Source: Prosapia bicincta | Lineage: Eukaryota > Arthropoda > Insecta > Hemiptera > Cercopidae | DNA: 64,000 nt | Assembly (NCBI GenBank): GCA_036971475.1 | Contig: JBAIZL010000001.1 | Location: 285,092,925 to 285,156,924, forward strand | Reading direction: 5' to 3' | In this document: piece by piece, positions 25,170 to 38,656 of the stretch | Layout: every line of letters begins with the position of its first letter | How positions within the stretch are numbered: the first letter of the stretch is position 1 | Made by a program: the position numbers and the translations under genes | Notes under the pieces: model-generated | Databases searched by the model: none | What the model saw: the letters and a program-made list of their open reading frames with translations, nothing else | Told to the model about the DNA's origin: nothing

Positions 25170-27249
25170 TTTTTGTTGGGCCAGCGCATTAGTATTTAGA
25201 TTTACAAATTTCAAGTCTTAAAAAATGTTCAAAATTCAAAGGTCAATTTTAATTAAATTAATATGATCTTTAAATAGTGTTCCTTTATGGAAGATTATAT
25301 TATGAAAACATCTATATTTCACTTATACATCGTGTTTCTTTGCTATTAACGCTGCATATTGGGTTTTCTTCAGTGTTTTACCTAAACCTACTGAAGCCAT
25401 GATACGTCTGCAATGCAACTTTCCCTCTCTTTCTAAGTGTTCGTCGTATTTTGTAAAACTAAAATATGTCGCTAATAACTGTTTTTAAAAAAACGTTTCG
25501 GATATGTTTGAATTACCAAAGGTTATTAAAGTCTTGTTCTGAAAAATTGAAAATCGTCAGTTTATTGTCGGTAAACCAGAATTGTGCTTTATTTGTTTAC
25601 TAAATTAAATTAAATTTTTCCAATCATATAAACTCGTGGTGTTTGGTTTAACGTGTCTAGTTAGCAACGCTGAAACAAGCAAGATTATTCAACCGGTTTA
25701 ATTAAACTTTGGTACGTTGCGAGAGAATTCTGTATCCCTAGACTGCAACCTAATTGCCTGGGTTTTAGTTTTTAAACACACAGTCGTGAAAGTAGAGTAA
25801 AATATGTTCATATATACATATAGCTATTCAACAAGTGCAAACATAAGCCCAAAACAAATGCAAACGCAGACATATAATACGTTCAAAGGATATCTTGTCA
25901 GTATTGTAATAGGAGGTTAGCATCTGCAAATTTTAGTACATTTGTATCACGCGTAAAGATTCATTATTTAAAGAAATTTAAGGCTACTCAAAAAGAATAA
26001 AAACTCTGAAATAAATTCACATGAAACCGACTGTTATGTGTATAAGTATGTGTTCACCTCTCGATGTGTGTGTGTGTGTGTGTGTGTAGAGTGAGATTAG
26101 TTTTAAAAACAGAGACATTGTTAAATCATTAATAAGGAACTAGATCCAGATTTAAAAAAAAATTAAGAAGTCTAATTTCGCGGGGTAACGCGTTATGCTT
26201 TGTTTCGGTCAAGGAGACACTAAGGAAGCGGAAAGCGTGGATGATGCCAACTATGGACGAGTACAAAAACAGGGAAGGAGAGTCACAGGGAAGGAGAGAC
26301 CATTCCAAGGCAACATGGCCGGAAGAGCGAAGGGCCGGGAAGAGGGATGACTCCGAAAGATCAGATTTTAACTTTTCTCTTTCCCAAATAAATTAAAATT
26401 TGTATGTTGAATTTGAACATCGAAATTTTAAAGTTTAAATTTAAATAAATTTTCAAAGAATGTAAATGAGTTTTGAATAGTGGCTTTGCTACGGAAGAAT
26501 GTGGAAGGGATAGCATTAGTTTAGTTTCATGTAACTACCTACCTAAAAATGGCAAACTTCATCCAACAGATTTAACAGATACTAATAAAAAAAGTATGAA
26601 ATAATTTTTAAATTCTGAAATTTTGAAAACAAAGTAAAGACAGTTTTGAACATAAAATAAATAATCTAAAACTAAAATTTAAATTTAGTTAAATGTCAAC
26701 AACTAATTAGTAGAAAAAAGAGATTTAAAATTTTTGTTAAAGAAATTGAATTAGAATCTGACTTTAGAGCAGCCTTAAGACTTGGCCGCTTTTAACGTAA
26801 CATTGTTTAAAATAGATGTTGACCCGGAGAGAAGGGTAAATGAAAGTAAATAAATCGTTTCAAAATTATTTAAGAATTGTATAAAGGTTTTTAAAGAAGA
26901 GAAAATGCGTTAGAAAAGTAACACTGAATTTTTCGTTATATAAATTGAAATTGCATTTTTAGAGATAAGTAATGTTTGATGAGTAAATTTTGATGAATTT
27001 TAGTTGTTTTCATGTTGTTTTAAACTTAGTTTTCATCCCCCGGGAACGAATACCCAAAGGGTTATATCTCCGCAAGTTAGGTTTTTTAAATAAAGTCCTG
27101 TGGCTGGTTCTCTCGCAGATTTTGACGAGCATTGCACAATAGTTTGGGCGTTGGCCAGATAGGCTCGTTTCAAAATTTTTACCGAGCAAATGAGGGACGG
27201 TGGCTAGCCGGCCGGAGGGTTGCGGGCGTGCGTCGTTAGGCCGGTCAGT

Positions 27250-27252
<3 letters not shown>

Positions 27253-27316
<64 letters not shown>
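27253..27316. repeat. (GT)n microsatellite
   Basis: About 64 bp of GT with one G insertion, directly following the GC-richer patch at 27040-27250. Confidence 0.97.
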
Positions 27317-27318
<2 letters not shown>

Positions 27319-27949
27319 GAACATGTTGTTTTATTGATTAAATAATCTATGTTAGTACTTTAGTTGTGAAAAAATGTTACCATGTTTAAGTTAGGAATAA
27401 ATATAAAAAGGTGAAAATTTTAATAAAATATTATTAAATTTATAAAAACTATAGCCAACAGAAATAGTGTCTAAATTAGAATATTAGGGCCAAATAGAAA
27501 AATTAAATAAAATTAATAGCTACAAACATTAGCCTATATTAAAAAGGGAAAAGAATTATACATATTATCAGAAATTGATTAATCATTATAAATAGTTTCA
27601 ATGTGAAGGATAAATTAAATAAATATTTATGAACAAAACATTTTACTCTTATTAGATTTACACAAGGAAGTTACAGGGTGCGGTTGGTAGGTCGAATAAC
27701 ATTCTTGATCATTATTTCACCATTGCTGCGACTGAAAAGTATTAATTCGGTAAACAGAGAGGAGGAAAAAAAATCGAAAAAATGGGAAGCATGTTGGTGA
27801 AGTTTTAGACGGTCTGTAGATAGGAAAATGATCTATACTAAAATAGCACAAACTATAGGAAGAAAGGAGAAATGCATAGAGGTTAGGAGTACAATAAAAT
27901 AAGAAATTCCCGTTGCAGCATATGTGTACTTGTGTGTCGGAGCGGGTGC

Positions 27950-28034
27950 TTTTCTCTCTCTCTCTCTCTCCCTCTATGTGTATGACTGTATAAGTGCACG
28001 CGCGCGCGCGCGCGCGTGTGTATATGTGTGTGTG
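27950..28034. repeat. Compound (CT)n / (CG)n(TG)n tract
   Basis: A CT run (27953-27972) followed by alternating purine-pyrimidine GCACGCGCGCG...TGTGTATATGTGTG (27994-28034). The CG core of about 10 units is unusual in such AT-rich DNA and is the sequence type that favours Z-DNA. Confidence 0.95.
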
Positions 28035-29639
28035 CCACTAATCCCCTTGACCCTTTCCTTTTTCCAGGTGTAATCCACCCCATTGACATTTTATGATATC
28101 CTAATCTCGACAATACCCTTGGACGTAAGACTGTACAGATGCGTTTCTCGCCATACCTGTTAAATATTCTCTTCTATCAGAATCTGCTCAATGCTTTTTT
28201 AAATATCTAGATGTAATTATTAACTATTTACATGTTTCGAATCAAGTGTATCTTATATTTTTCCAGACATAAGGTACAGGCTATATACACGTTTTTATAT
28301 GTTTAAAGGTGTAATATTATCCAAATCTAAGAAATATTTTTCCTAAGAATTCTCTTCGAGTTAAATTTGTAGTTTAACGTATATAAATAGAAATTTGTTA
28401 TTGTAGGTAGGTATATGCCTGTTGTGTTACTTGATTTTGAATATACAATCTCTTGATAAGTAATTTAAACATTGCTGTAAGCAACGCTAAAAATTATGTT
28501 CTCATATTAAATATATAAATATATTTTTTAAGAAAGAAATTGATGATAGGTTAATCAATTTTCGTTATTTCAATACTTCTTTTATATTCCTTTATTATAT
28601 TAATATAATTATATATATTGATATATGATATATTGAACAGATACTTTATTTATCCATTCCATTTAAAAAATCAAAAAACTAATTAATAAAATATTTTTGT
28701 GTTCAACATTTTGTACAATTGTTTTTACTTACACGTCTGTCTGTTATTTTGTCGAAATAATAAAACTTGGTTGTCACTAAATTCGTATCATTTGCATAAT
28801 AATTTCATACATGACCTTTGTTATTAATATGAATCTCTTACAAAATAAATAACCGTTAGCAGTCTTACCAACTGCTGATTCTCTACGCTGCTATGTAATA
28901 AGATTATGCGAATGGGAAATGTGGGGTAAATTATTATGCAATAATGGTGTAGGGTAGACCTGCATCTCAGTGCATTACTCTTCTGTTTATACAGTTCTAT
29001 AGTACCTTACAACAAACTGTTATTTGCTGGAAGCGACATTAGCACAGGCAAATGTTGAATGAATAGAGGCAAGTGCTTTATTTTCATTTTAATGTAATTT
29101 TCTGATGAGGCTGTTTAAAAGAAAGTGTATTGTTGCACATTTAATTGAATAAATTATATTTATATTCGTTAACTTCATGTTAGGTTATGTTTTGGAAATA
29201 TATTCAGTATTTAGATAATTAAAAAAATAATAAAATCTCAAACCTTTTTCACAGTTATAATATCAAAACACCAGTATTTGTTATGTATTATTCTCTACTT
29301 GATGACTGAACTATGTACAAACTTATTATATAGTGAAATTAAATGACCATTGTAGAAACGAAATTATAAGAAATTGGCCATATAAGAAAACATATATAAC
29401 AAATACCAAAAAATTCCATATTCACGACCCATAAACCGGGGATATAATATAAAAATACAATATTTTAAATTTAAAATACACAATTCTCTTAATTTCAAAA
29501 GATATTATGTTTATAAATTTGCTTAATCAAAAAATTAATATGACACTTATTTAATAGACAAACTACAGAGAAAAATACTCAACAAGAACAGTAACAACAA
29601 CACAGACAACAAAAACACGAACACAAACACACAAATACA

Positions 29640-30180
29640 TAAACAAACTCACAAACAAAATAGCACACCAATTCAAAAAAGCAGGATACACTGTAGCTTA
29701 CAGAACAAGAAATAAAAGCTAAACCGCTATCAGACATACCATTAATAACAAAACCAACATATACAAACTAAAATGCAACAGCTGCAGTAAGTTCTATATA
29801 GGACAAACAGGCAGATCTTTCGCCGAAAGATATAGAGAACACAAACGATCACTGCACACTACTATTGAATCCACCTTCAAATCACCTCATAGACACTAAA
29901 CTCTCATGCAAAAGTATGGAAAATAACATGAGCATCTTCCACACATGCAACAAAGGCCATAAATTAAACACACTAGAACAGTATGAAATATATAGACATA
30001 GCAACACACATAAAAATGACACTCTAAATTAACAAACACGGCACAGGTCACACATACTCTTCGATCACATCACTTCTAACTTTCAAAAAATGGTACCGAG
30101 GAAGGACAACTGCAGCATTCCTAGCGACGAAAATACGAGGCTGAAGAAGGCGTAAGACAAAAACGTTTCCTCCAAGTGTA
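29640..30180 (+). pseudogene. Penelope-like element fragment (second PLE family), GIY-YIG end
   Basis: The + strand reads KLTNKIAHQFKKAGYTVAYRTRN and then IYKLKCNSCSKFYIGQTGRSFAERYREHKRSL (about 29759-29855), a GIY-YIG endonuclease core with CxxC, YIGQTGR and the conserved Arg. Following frames read HTCNKGHKLNTLEQYEIYRH-like sequence (about 29940-30000) and an LFDHIT-like C-terminus. Residue choices (CSKFYIGQTGRSF) differ clearly from the PLEs at 20.4, 36.5 and 49.1 kb (NYVGQTKKKIKD type), so this is a different PLE family. After the gene, CTGAAGAAGGCGTAAGACAAAAACG (about 30131-30155) resembles the PLE 3' motif. The RT domain is missing and the frame is broken. Confidence 0.78.
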
Positions 30181-33100
30181 AGTTAACAATTTATTAACCT
30201 TTAGTTAACAAAAAGTCTAGTCGCAAGTAATAGCAAACGTGTAATAAAGTATAATTGAAAATACAAATAGCAATAATGTAATGGAAATTGAAGGTTATCC
30301 GATGGAGAATATTGTCACAGATTAGATGAAAATATCACCAAAGAATATAATCCAGCTAAGAAATTTTACACTTTCTCAGACCCTTGAAGGGATCTAAAAA
30401 TCGATATAAAATTATAATTAATTGTAAGAGTATGTTTTATTTATAATAAGATATATTGAAAATGAATAATATATGATAGGTAAATCTTCCTTCGCAAAGA
30501 TTGACATCGAATTAGAACATAATTTTTAAAATTCCATACTCAGCAAGTCTTTGTCTTCCCTAGTTGTACTATCAATTCTATTTATTGCCAATAAAGTCAA
30601 AGCACAAAAGGTTGGTTCAAGTGTAAAAGACATAATGTATTTAAAGCCAGTGTTATTTTTGATAATTTTGACCAAAATCACACACAAAGTTTAAAACTTG
30701 AAAAAAACACAAGAAATTTTGTCTTTTAAATTTTTAGTATTAATTTATAATTGTAAATATTACAAGTTTGGAACTAGATGTTTAACAGTCCGTTTGAAAA
30801 ACGTCATGTTCATTCTATGATCTTAACCTACATCTGAAGGTTTGATTAAGGGCAAAATGAAAGTTACTGAATCGGAATTTATTACCATACAATCGCTTAA
30901 TTACCCTAGCTTCAGGTCTTGTAAACGCTTTATATACCTTGTTAAGAAGTCATATTGTGTGATATATGACTTCCGCGCATTGTCTTTGAGCAGCAGGTGT
31001 ACAGGCCTACTTGGCTGCATTAATAGAAAAATTATTGAATTGCAGATTATGTATTAAAAGTAAGATGAAGTTCTGTTAACAAGTGTCATACCTAATAATC
31101 TTTCTCTAAAGAAAGTTAATTCTACACAAAATAATTCCTTTCTGAAACTGTTCCCATCATGTGGAGAAGAAAGTGAATTATTTGTATACTGTGTAACGTC
31201 TAAATTGTTGTCTCCAAACAAAGGTTTTAATGTTGTGTTGTAGTATTTGACACTTATCGTAACATCGTCTCACATCCTAACCTTACCTTTTTTTCGCCTG
31301 GCCAGAAATGTTCAAAACGTCGCTGCATAATTGTTATTACGCAACAATGTGGGATTTTATCCATTAAAAAAGAACACTTTGTACAACCAACCAATGACTT
31401 TTCCCTCAATATATCATAACTGATAATAGTGAATGTCTGGTTAAGTTTCACTTTTGTTGCATAACGCTTCACTTTCATTCTTGTGTGAGTGCAGAAAAAC
31501 GCATAACCTAATTCAAGAGGTTTAGTTCTCCTGAGACGGGTATGTGTGGTTTAATCAAGGACCGGCTCAACTTCCTAACTATGATATCCTCGTAGTCGAT
31601 GTAAGTGCTTGGAGGTAAATATGTTAACTAAAGAAGGCTCCAAGCTTCAACTAAGACGTCTAATGGTAATACTATTAATATTGTTGTGTATATTATTTAA
31701 ACTTTATTTAATCCCTGTTAATAACTATTTAATATGTTAAAGGTTAATGACAGATCGCAAACCAATTCATGCTAATACAAATACACTCTACTTTTCGATT
31801 TTAATTATGTTGAAAGTATTGTTTATGAATGTTAAAAACCTTAAATTATGGTTTTAATATTAGATTGATATACTTTTAGCTCTTAATAAGGATTTTCGGA
31901 TAGAAATTCGATACGTAGAATGTATTTGTAGTAGCATAAATTAGTACGTGATCTATTATTAACATTAACACATTAAATATTTATATTATATTATTTACAC
32001 AACATATTTCGCAATACAATCACGCTCCTTAAATGCATTGCTCGAAAGATTTGGTAAATGTTTGCCTAGAAGTAGCGTACGTCAAACCACACAGTTCCAA
32101 GCCTATATAGCAGTAGAGAGTCACTGTGAATGGAGGGTACTTGGACCATAGGCTCTATGAGGAAAGAATATGTCCTTGTAACCCATATACTTCATCCGTG
32201 GGAAACGGAAAGACCATGCCAGGTTAATTTTAAGGATCAAACAAGCCAGTCATACAAGGAGGATTGGTAACGTATTAGTTTGTGCACTGGCTGCGGGTAT
32301 ATCAAAGGATCAAAACTGTTTGAGTTTGGCTATAGTTTGAGAGGGGATGTGGAAAGTTGGTTGAGAAGGGGGTTAGGACTTTTTGTTTTTGGGTCCTGTT
32401 TTTATTTATCCCCAGAGGTTACTGCCTGATTGAGATGTTTTGTAACTTGACTTCAAATTTAAAACCTAAAACGAAGTTGTATTTGGCTATCTAAATCATG
32501 TATATACAACTTAATATAAGCCTATGTGTCATATTTTAAGGCAATTTACAAAAATGTTTAAAATTAAATTCCATACAACGAAATAAAGTTGACAATGTCA
32601 CTTGGAAATTAATTTCAAATAATTTAAAACTAGCGACAAATTACATTGTCATACATATATTCGATGACGTCGTAAATGTTTTAAAATACGAATGGCTCAC
32701 TAATGGCTAATGTTAGAGGTCTATTTTATTACAAAGAAAAGATATTTAGGTGGGGTAGCGTTATTGGCTCAGGGGGGAGGTCTAAAAGAGTCGCTGACGT
32801 TTCGAATCTGATTCTAAACTGAGCTATCTGCTCCGTAGTGGATCGTAGTAGAAAGGCAGGGGATAGGATCTGCGAGAGTAGTAGAGAAACGTCTCTGGCG
32901 TATGAAAATCAAACAAAAATCAGGCATGGCTGGTGAGATTGTAATTAGGAGGAAATTTAAGATTATTCTCAGCGATTCCAACTAAAAATATCAGGGCGTT
33001 TTACGGAAGTCTTTGTATAAAGTAGCCATAGTCTGGGTATAAGATTATGAGACTTAGAAATGACCGTTACATTAGGTATTCCTTCAAGAGGAATAGGAGG

Positions 33101-33655
33101 GCGGAGGGTTTGGCACAAATTGCGCTCCCTTAGTAGGGTAGAGGAAGTGTCAAGAGGAGCAGCGTTTACAGCGAAGGTCTTACCTCTTGTTCTGTAGATT
33201 TAGTTCAAATAAAGACATTAAGCTAAATATCGATAGCTAATTATTAAATTACCCTTGTCAAACACAGGGGCGTGACACCAACAGGTCTAACTTTGCTGCC
33301 TTCAACATCAAGATTAGGCATAGGAAAATTTTGATTCCTGTGTAAATTTAGTTGGGGGCCCTGTAAACCTTCTCCCAACTGTTTCCTGTATTCTGTCATT
33401 TCTGTTGACGTGGCGTGATTGAAATGTTGTTCGGGGTGCCCTACTCTCCAGTTTATACTTTGTGTGACCTTTCCGATTTTGTAGTGTCTAGAGTTCTTAA
33501 TTATTTTAAAGTTAGTTTCCACCTATTGCAGGTACAACCACCTAACTATTGTAGTGTTTTCGGGGCCAGATATTTATTTCAAGATTAGATGTTAAATAGG
33601 TAGAAAAAATACGTTAAAATGAATAATGTAATGAAAACTTGACAAGTGACCGAAA
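30181..33655. other. No gene seen
   Basis: No supported gene. Short open frames at 30842-31057 (+), 31254-31478 (-) and 33244-33522 (-, 92 codons) show no family I recognise. Sequence at about 32100-32400 and 32730-33230 is less AT-rich than its surroundings and could be old transposon DNA. Confidence 0.45.
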
Positions 33656-33659
33656 ACGA

Positions 33660-34503
33660 TTTTTTTGTTCGATAGAGAAAGTAACAACGAAGACATCGTA
33701 TTTGGAGGTGATGACACAAACGATGATCTTATGATCATTTGTAAGATGTTTCACAACATTCAACAAAAAAAAAGTTGCAAGGGTAGAGGATTCTTTTTTA
33801 TGGCATATGGAATATGGCAAAATATATTCCTGTTGAATGACGCTAGGACATGATAAATGCTTTGCCATATGTTGATCAAATGAAACCTCCTAACAATGAT
33901 CCTTTCCCATCATACTGTGTAAAAACCCTAAGTGAACCTATCCATGAAACAAATGGAAATGTAACTGTTGACAACTTCTTTTCGTTTGCTAATCTTTGAA
34001 AAACATTTTAGAAAAATCCCAACTGACAATGGTAGGTACCGTTCGATCTAACAAACCAAAACACCACCATCATCCGTACCACCAAAAGAATGAGATGATT
34101 CAACACAAAACATAATGCCTATTTGACTAAATGGCTACAGTTTTTAAAATAATCAGGTTTTTTGTGTTTTATAAATAAATAAGAAACCTATTAAATAGCT
34201 TAAGACAGTTATTCGACCAATAAGATCACAATTAATATTTTCTCTCTAAACATTAGCAAAACGTTACAATTGAGCCAAAATTGGTGAGTAATTAAATATT
34301 TGTCAATAGTCTCAAATAAATAAAAATCATTGAATCCTTTTTCAGACATTAATAGATTAAATTGATACTACGAAAAACATAAACTACATAACTGAATTTT
34401 AAAAATTCATATTTAAGTAATATTTTAAGAAAACTTAATTGGGGTGTTTTACAACCCAATGTGTGTTTTATGTCATACAATATTAGTGTCTGACAAGGGT
34501 TAA
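33660..34503 (+). mobile_element. piggyBac-like element remnant
   Basis: It ends with ACAAGGG immediately followed by TTAA (34500-34503), the piggyBac terminal triplet and target site. Transposase remnants lie inside. The left terminus was not found. Confidence 0.75.
33663..34120 (+). pseudogene. piggyBac transposase fragment
   Basis: Middle part of a piggyBac (DDE_Tnp_1_7) transposase, the enzyme that excises precisely at TTAA. The + strand reads an IFLLNDART segment (about 33826-33850), then MINALPYVDQMKPP (about 33855-33896), PSYCVKTLSEPIHETNGN (33906-33960) and VTVDNFFSF (33961-33987). The Asp in VTVDNFF (GAC, 33970-33972) corresponds to the second catalytic Asp of the family. GTVRSNKP follows near 34040. 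Stops interrupt the frame between ART and MIN (TGATAA near 33851) and after FANL. The first and third catalytic regions are not recognisable, so this is a dead internal fragment. Confidence 0.78.
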
Positions 34504-35515
34504 ATATTTTTCACTTATGTAATATTTGTTATGGATCCGAATTAATAAATTGGCGTAATTGTACATGAAGTAGTCCATGTATGTACCTATACTTCATGCA
34601 AAGCAAAGAGGTAATAGCTATAAGTTGTTACTTTAAGAATACAATCACAGAGGACGATCGTTTTTCTAAATTAATCGTGTATACCGGATCAGTCTATTTA
34701 AACTGTGATTCTGGCCAATCAATGCCATATATACGTATTTACAAAAGTGTGAATGTGGATATTGTATAGATAGGTATTACACAATACTCATAAAAATAAA
34801 TCCAATTATAAGTGAAAAGAAACATAAACATTAAACAAAAAAGGCGGTGTCAAAGAGTCAAGTAGGGTTGGGAAGGACGTTGTTGTAAAATGTATAATTA
34901 GACCAAGCTACCCCCTCCACTCAGGGTCCTTGGGGAAATCTGGAGACATCTCATGTTTATTAAACAGGACAGGAATTTTTCTACGTTCGAAATAACTTTT
35001 TTAAACTCGAAAGGAAAACATCAAAGGTACATTTCAGTTAATTTAAATTTGTGTGTTTATTTACCCTCTTTCATATACCTTTTATTGAAGTATATCCATC
35101 AAAGTTTATGTGTTCTTTAACAATTTTGAATTTTCCTGGGGTTAACTGTAAAAAAATTATAATTAAATTCTCTATTTGCAGAAGAGTTTACTTTAATAAA
35201 ACTGTCTCAAGGCGAATTGTTGCCGTTGACTGCGGGTCAGACTAGGAATAATATTTTTTGTGTTTATTTTTTGCAACTATGCTATGAAAAAAATCCTTAA
35301 ATGCTTTCCTTTAATCAATTAAAAGAAATTCATTATCTTAGGAAAAACTATTTTTTTTAATGCCATTAAATACATTCCGTGTACGATAACTACAGTAGAG
35401 TGTCGAAATTTCGAGCCCTGATTTAAGCCTATTTTATCCGAGTTTATTCCTAATTAAGTTTTTTTTATCTATTTGAAAGAAAATAATGACTTGCGCATCC
35501 AAGGAATGTTTAAAG
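34504..35515. other. No gene seen
   Basis: AT-rich unique sequence. Two open frames of about 62-64 codons (34581-34769 and 35051-35245) have no recognisable motifs. Confidence 0.5.
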
Positions 35516-35558
35516 TCTTACGGTACGCAAAGGAAATGAGTCGGGATTACAAGAAATG

Positions 35559-35625
<67 letters not shown>

Positions 35626-35709
35626 GTTACGCAAAGGAAATGAGTCGGGATGACAAGAAATGTTCATATATTTACGTTAAGCCAAGGAAATGGGTCGGGA
35701 TTACAAGAA

Positions 35710-35777
<68 letters not shown>

Positions 35778-35911
35778 GTTAGGCAAAGGAAATGAGTCCA
35801 GCTTCCAAGAAATGTTTATAGTCTTACGGTACGCAAAGAAAATGAGTTGGGATTACAAGAAATGTTCATATATATACGTTATGCAAAGGAAATGAGTCGG
35901 GGCTACAAGAA

Positions 35912-35953
<42 letters not shown>

Positions 35954-36087
35954 GTTAGGCAAAGGAAATGAGTCCAGCTTCCAAGAAATGTTTATAGTCT
36001 TACGGTACGCAAAGAAAATGAGTTGGGATTACAAGAAATGTTCATATATATACGTTATGCAAAGGAAATGAGTCGGGGCTACAAGAA

Positions 36088-36145
<58 letters not shown>

Positions 36146-36438
36146 GTTAGGCAAAGGAAATGAGTCCAGCTTCCAAGAAATGTTTATAGTCTTACGGTAC
36201 GCAAAGAAAATGAGTTGGGATTACAAGAAATGTTCATATATATACGTTATGCAAAGGAAATGAGTCGGGGCTACAAGAAATGTATATATATATATATAGA
36301 CGTTAGGCAAAGGAAATGAGTCCAGCTTCCAAGAAATGTTTATAGTCTTACGGTACGCAAAGAAAATGAGTTGGGATTACAAGAAATGTTCATATATATA
36401 CGTTATGCAAAGGAAATGAGTCGGGGCTACAAGAAATG

Positions 36439-36491
<53 letters not shown>
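35516..36491. repeat. Minisatellite with embedded (TA)n, left half
   Basis: Tandem monomers of about 50 bp with core GCAAAGGAAATGAGTCGGG...TACAAGAAATG, many carrying an expanded (TA)n tract at the 3' side. Three monomer types (GTCCAGCTTCC, GTTGGGATTAC, GTCGGGGCTAC) repeat in order as a higher-order unit. GCAAAGAAAATGAG recurs at 35833, 36009, 36201 and 36357. The higher-order length varies from 156 to 192 bp only through TA tract length. Confidence 0.95.
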
Positions 36492-36496
<5 letters not shown>

Positions 36497-38656
36497 AACA
36501 ATTGATATATATACGTTACATTTAGAATTAACAAAATATTTACATATTTTGAATTGGAATAGGAAATATCACAAAATACATGAAACAATTATAAAACTTA
36601 GGAAGATAAAAATAGAAAAAATTAATAAAAAAATTAATATTTTATTGAAAAATAAAGAAACAAATAGGACTCCTATAAAAATATTTCATAAATTTGCACC
36701 TAATCTAATTAATTTAACAAATGTACAATTTAATAATAATGAAGTAAAAACATTAGAAAACATGAACAAAGTAAATATAAAAAGAAATATTATTAGAGAT
36801 TTAGATAACATAATTGTAGATACTGAAATGGCGATTAATAAATTAAATGAAGAAGAACAGGAAAATATAAGAATTGATGCAACCTATGAGATAACTAAAA
36901 TAATAAAAAAACATAATAATAATAAATTAAAAAATGATGGTAATAAAATACAATCTTTACATATCAATAATATAAAACAAAAAATAATTGAAAATGAGTT
37001 AGCCATAGTAAAAGCAGATAAAAGTAATGCGATAGTAATTATTAATAATCAAGAATATATAAATAAAAATGAAAATTATATTAAAGATAATAATTTTATG
37101 ATGCTAAAAAAAGATCCTACGGTTCAATATCAAAACGAAATAAAAAATATGATAAAAAATTCATATAAAATGTTTAGGAAAAAAAATATTAATGAAATGG
37201 TAAATGATCTTCCTAAAATACCAATATTAAATGGACTCATAAAATTACATAAAAATGACAAACCAATACGACCTTTAATTAACTTCAAACAAGCACCATC
37301 TTATAAAATATCTAAAATTATATCATGCATATTAAAAGACAAGATAAAATTAAACAATAGATATGCTATTATGATTTAATTGATAAAATTAAAGATATAA
37401 AAATTGATAATAAAACTAAATTAATTTCTTTAGATATTAAAAATATGTACACTATCATACCATTGAAGGACACATATAAAATAATACATGATAAATTAAA
37501 TTTAAATTTAAAAGATAAAGAAGAAATTCATGAAATAATAAATACCGTAAAAATAATATTAGAACAAAATTATTTTACATATAATAAAAAAATATATAAA
37601 CAAATGGATGGTTTGGTAATGGGTTCTCCATTATCATCTATAATCTCCGAAATATTTTTACAAAGTTTAGACAATGACATAATTGAAATCATAAATAAAT
37701 ATGACAAAAATGGAATATGGTACAGATATGTAGATGACGGAATTTATATTTCTACAAATAATGGCATAAATTTACATTTAATAATTGAAGAAATAAACAA
37801 CTTGCATCACAATATAAAATTTTCCCATGAAATTGAATGTAACAGCACACTTAATTACCTTGATATTACAATATATAACCAGAATGACAAATTAGATTAT
37901 GCAATATATAGAAAACCCATGATTACTGATAATATTATACCAAACCATTCCAATCATCCATATAATCAAAAGATGGCATGCTTTTACAACCTATTGTATA
38001 GAATGTATAAAATACCATTAAATAAACAAAATAGACAAAATGAATTAAACATAATATATCAATTAGCTTCAGTAAACGGTTATAAAAGGAAGACTATAGA
38101 TAAATTGAATAGTAACGTTCAGAATAAATTACTAAATTATAACAGACAAATTATAAGTAAAAATGAAACAAAATGGACTAAATTTATTTACACGGGATAT
38201 GAAATTAAATCACTTGAAAAGTTGTTTAAAAATACTAATATTAAATTTGCGTTTTATACAAACAATACCATCAATAATCGTATTTTAAATCAAAGTAAGC
38301 ACACTAGTAAATTAGATTTATGTGGGATATATAGCATAAATTGCCAAGATTGCAATAAAAATTATGTAGGTCAAACAAAAAAGAAAATAAAGGATCGCTA
38401 CAAAGAACATCTCAATGCGTATATAAAACCAGATATATATAAATCGAATATGGCCACTCATTGTATTGCAAATAACCATAGTTTTCCAGACATACAAAAT
38501 ATGAATTTAATCAAACATATTAATAAAGGTTTGATAATGAATGTTCTGGAAAACCTATATATCTACAAGCATAAATTAAAAAACATACTTATTAAAGAAC
38601 AGTCCCAAATTAAATCTAAACATAACACAATTTTTCATGTTTTAGATAGAATTTAA
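36492..38656 (+). pseudogene. Penelope-like RT-endonuclease, one frameshift
   Basis: PLE proteins combine a telomerase-related reverse transcriptase with a GIY-YIG endonuclease and copy element RNA at a nicked target. The first frame (to 37379) reads ADKSNAIVIINNQEY and LNGLIKLHKNDKPIRPLINF, the N-terminal RT motifs. A frameshift near 37370 moves to the second frame, which holds motif A (SLDIKNMYTIIP, about 37427), motif B (MGSPLSSIISEIF), motif C YVDD (residues 95-98 from M at 37445), a YLD motif, and YRKPMITDNIIPNHSNHP. The endonuclease has C293/C300/C303, GIY (294-296), YVG (307-309) and R318. Catalytic positions look intact. The first frame is open upstream of the ATG at 36549 to the TA tract, so the true start may be missing. 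Apart from one frameshift it is close to complete and the youngest-looking element here. Confidence 0.9.

Larger units (their letters stand above)
25170..29600. other. No gene seen; microsatellites and two GC-richer patches
   Basis: Long AT-rich stretch. It contains (GT)n at 26066-26088 and 27253-27316, and a CT/CG/TG compound tract at 27950-28034. Two GC-richer patches lie at 26180-26350 and 27040-27250; I could not assign either to a coding exon or element. Confidence 0.5.

Noticed and set aside
33244..33522. 92-codon - strand frame as a host exon
   Set aside because: No family resemblance, no splice or start context, and neighbouring sequence looks like old repeats. Left unassigned.
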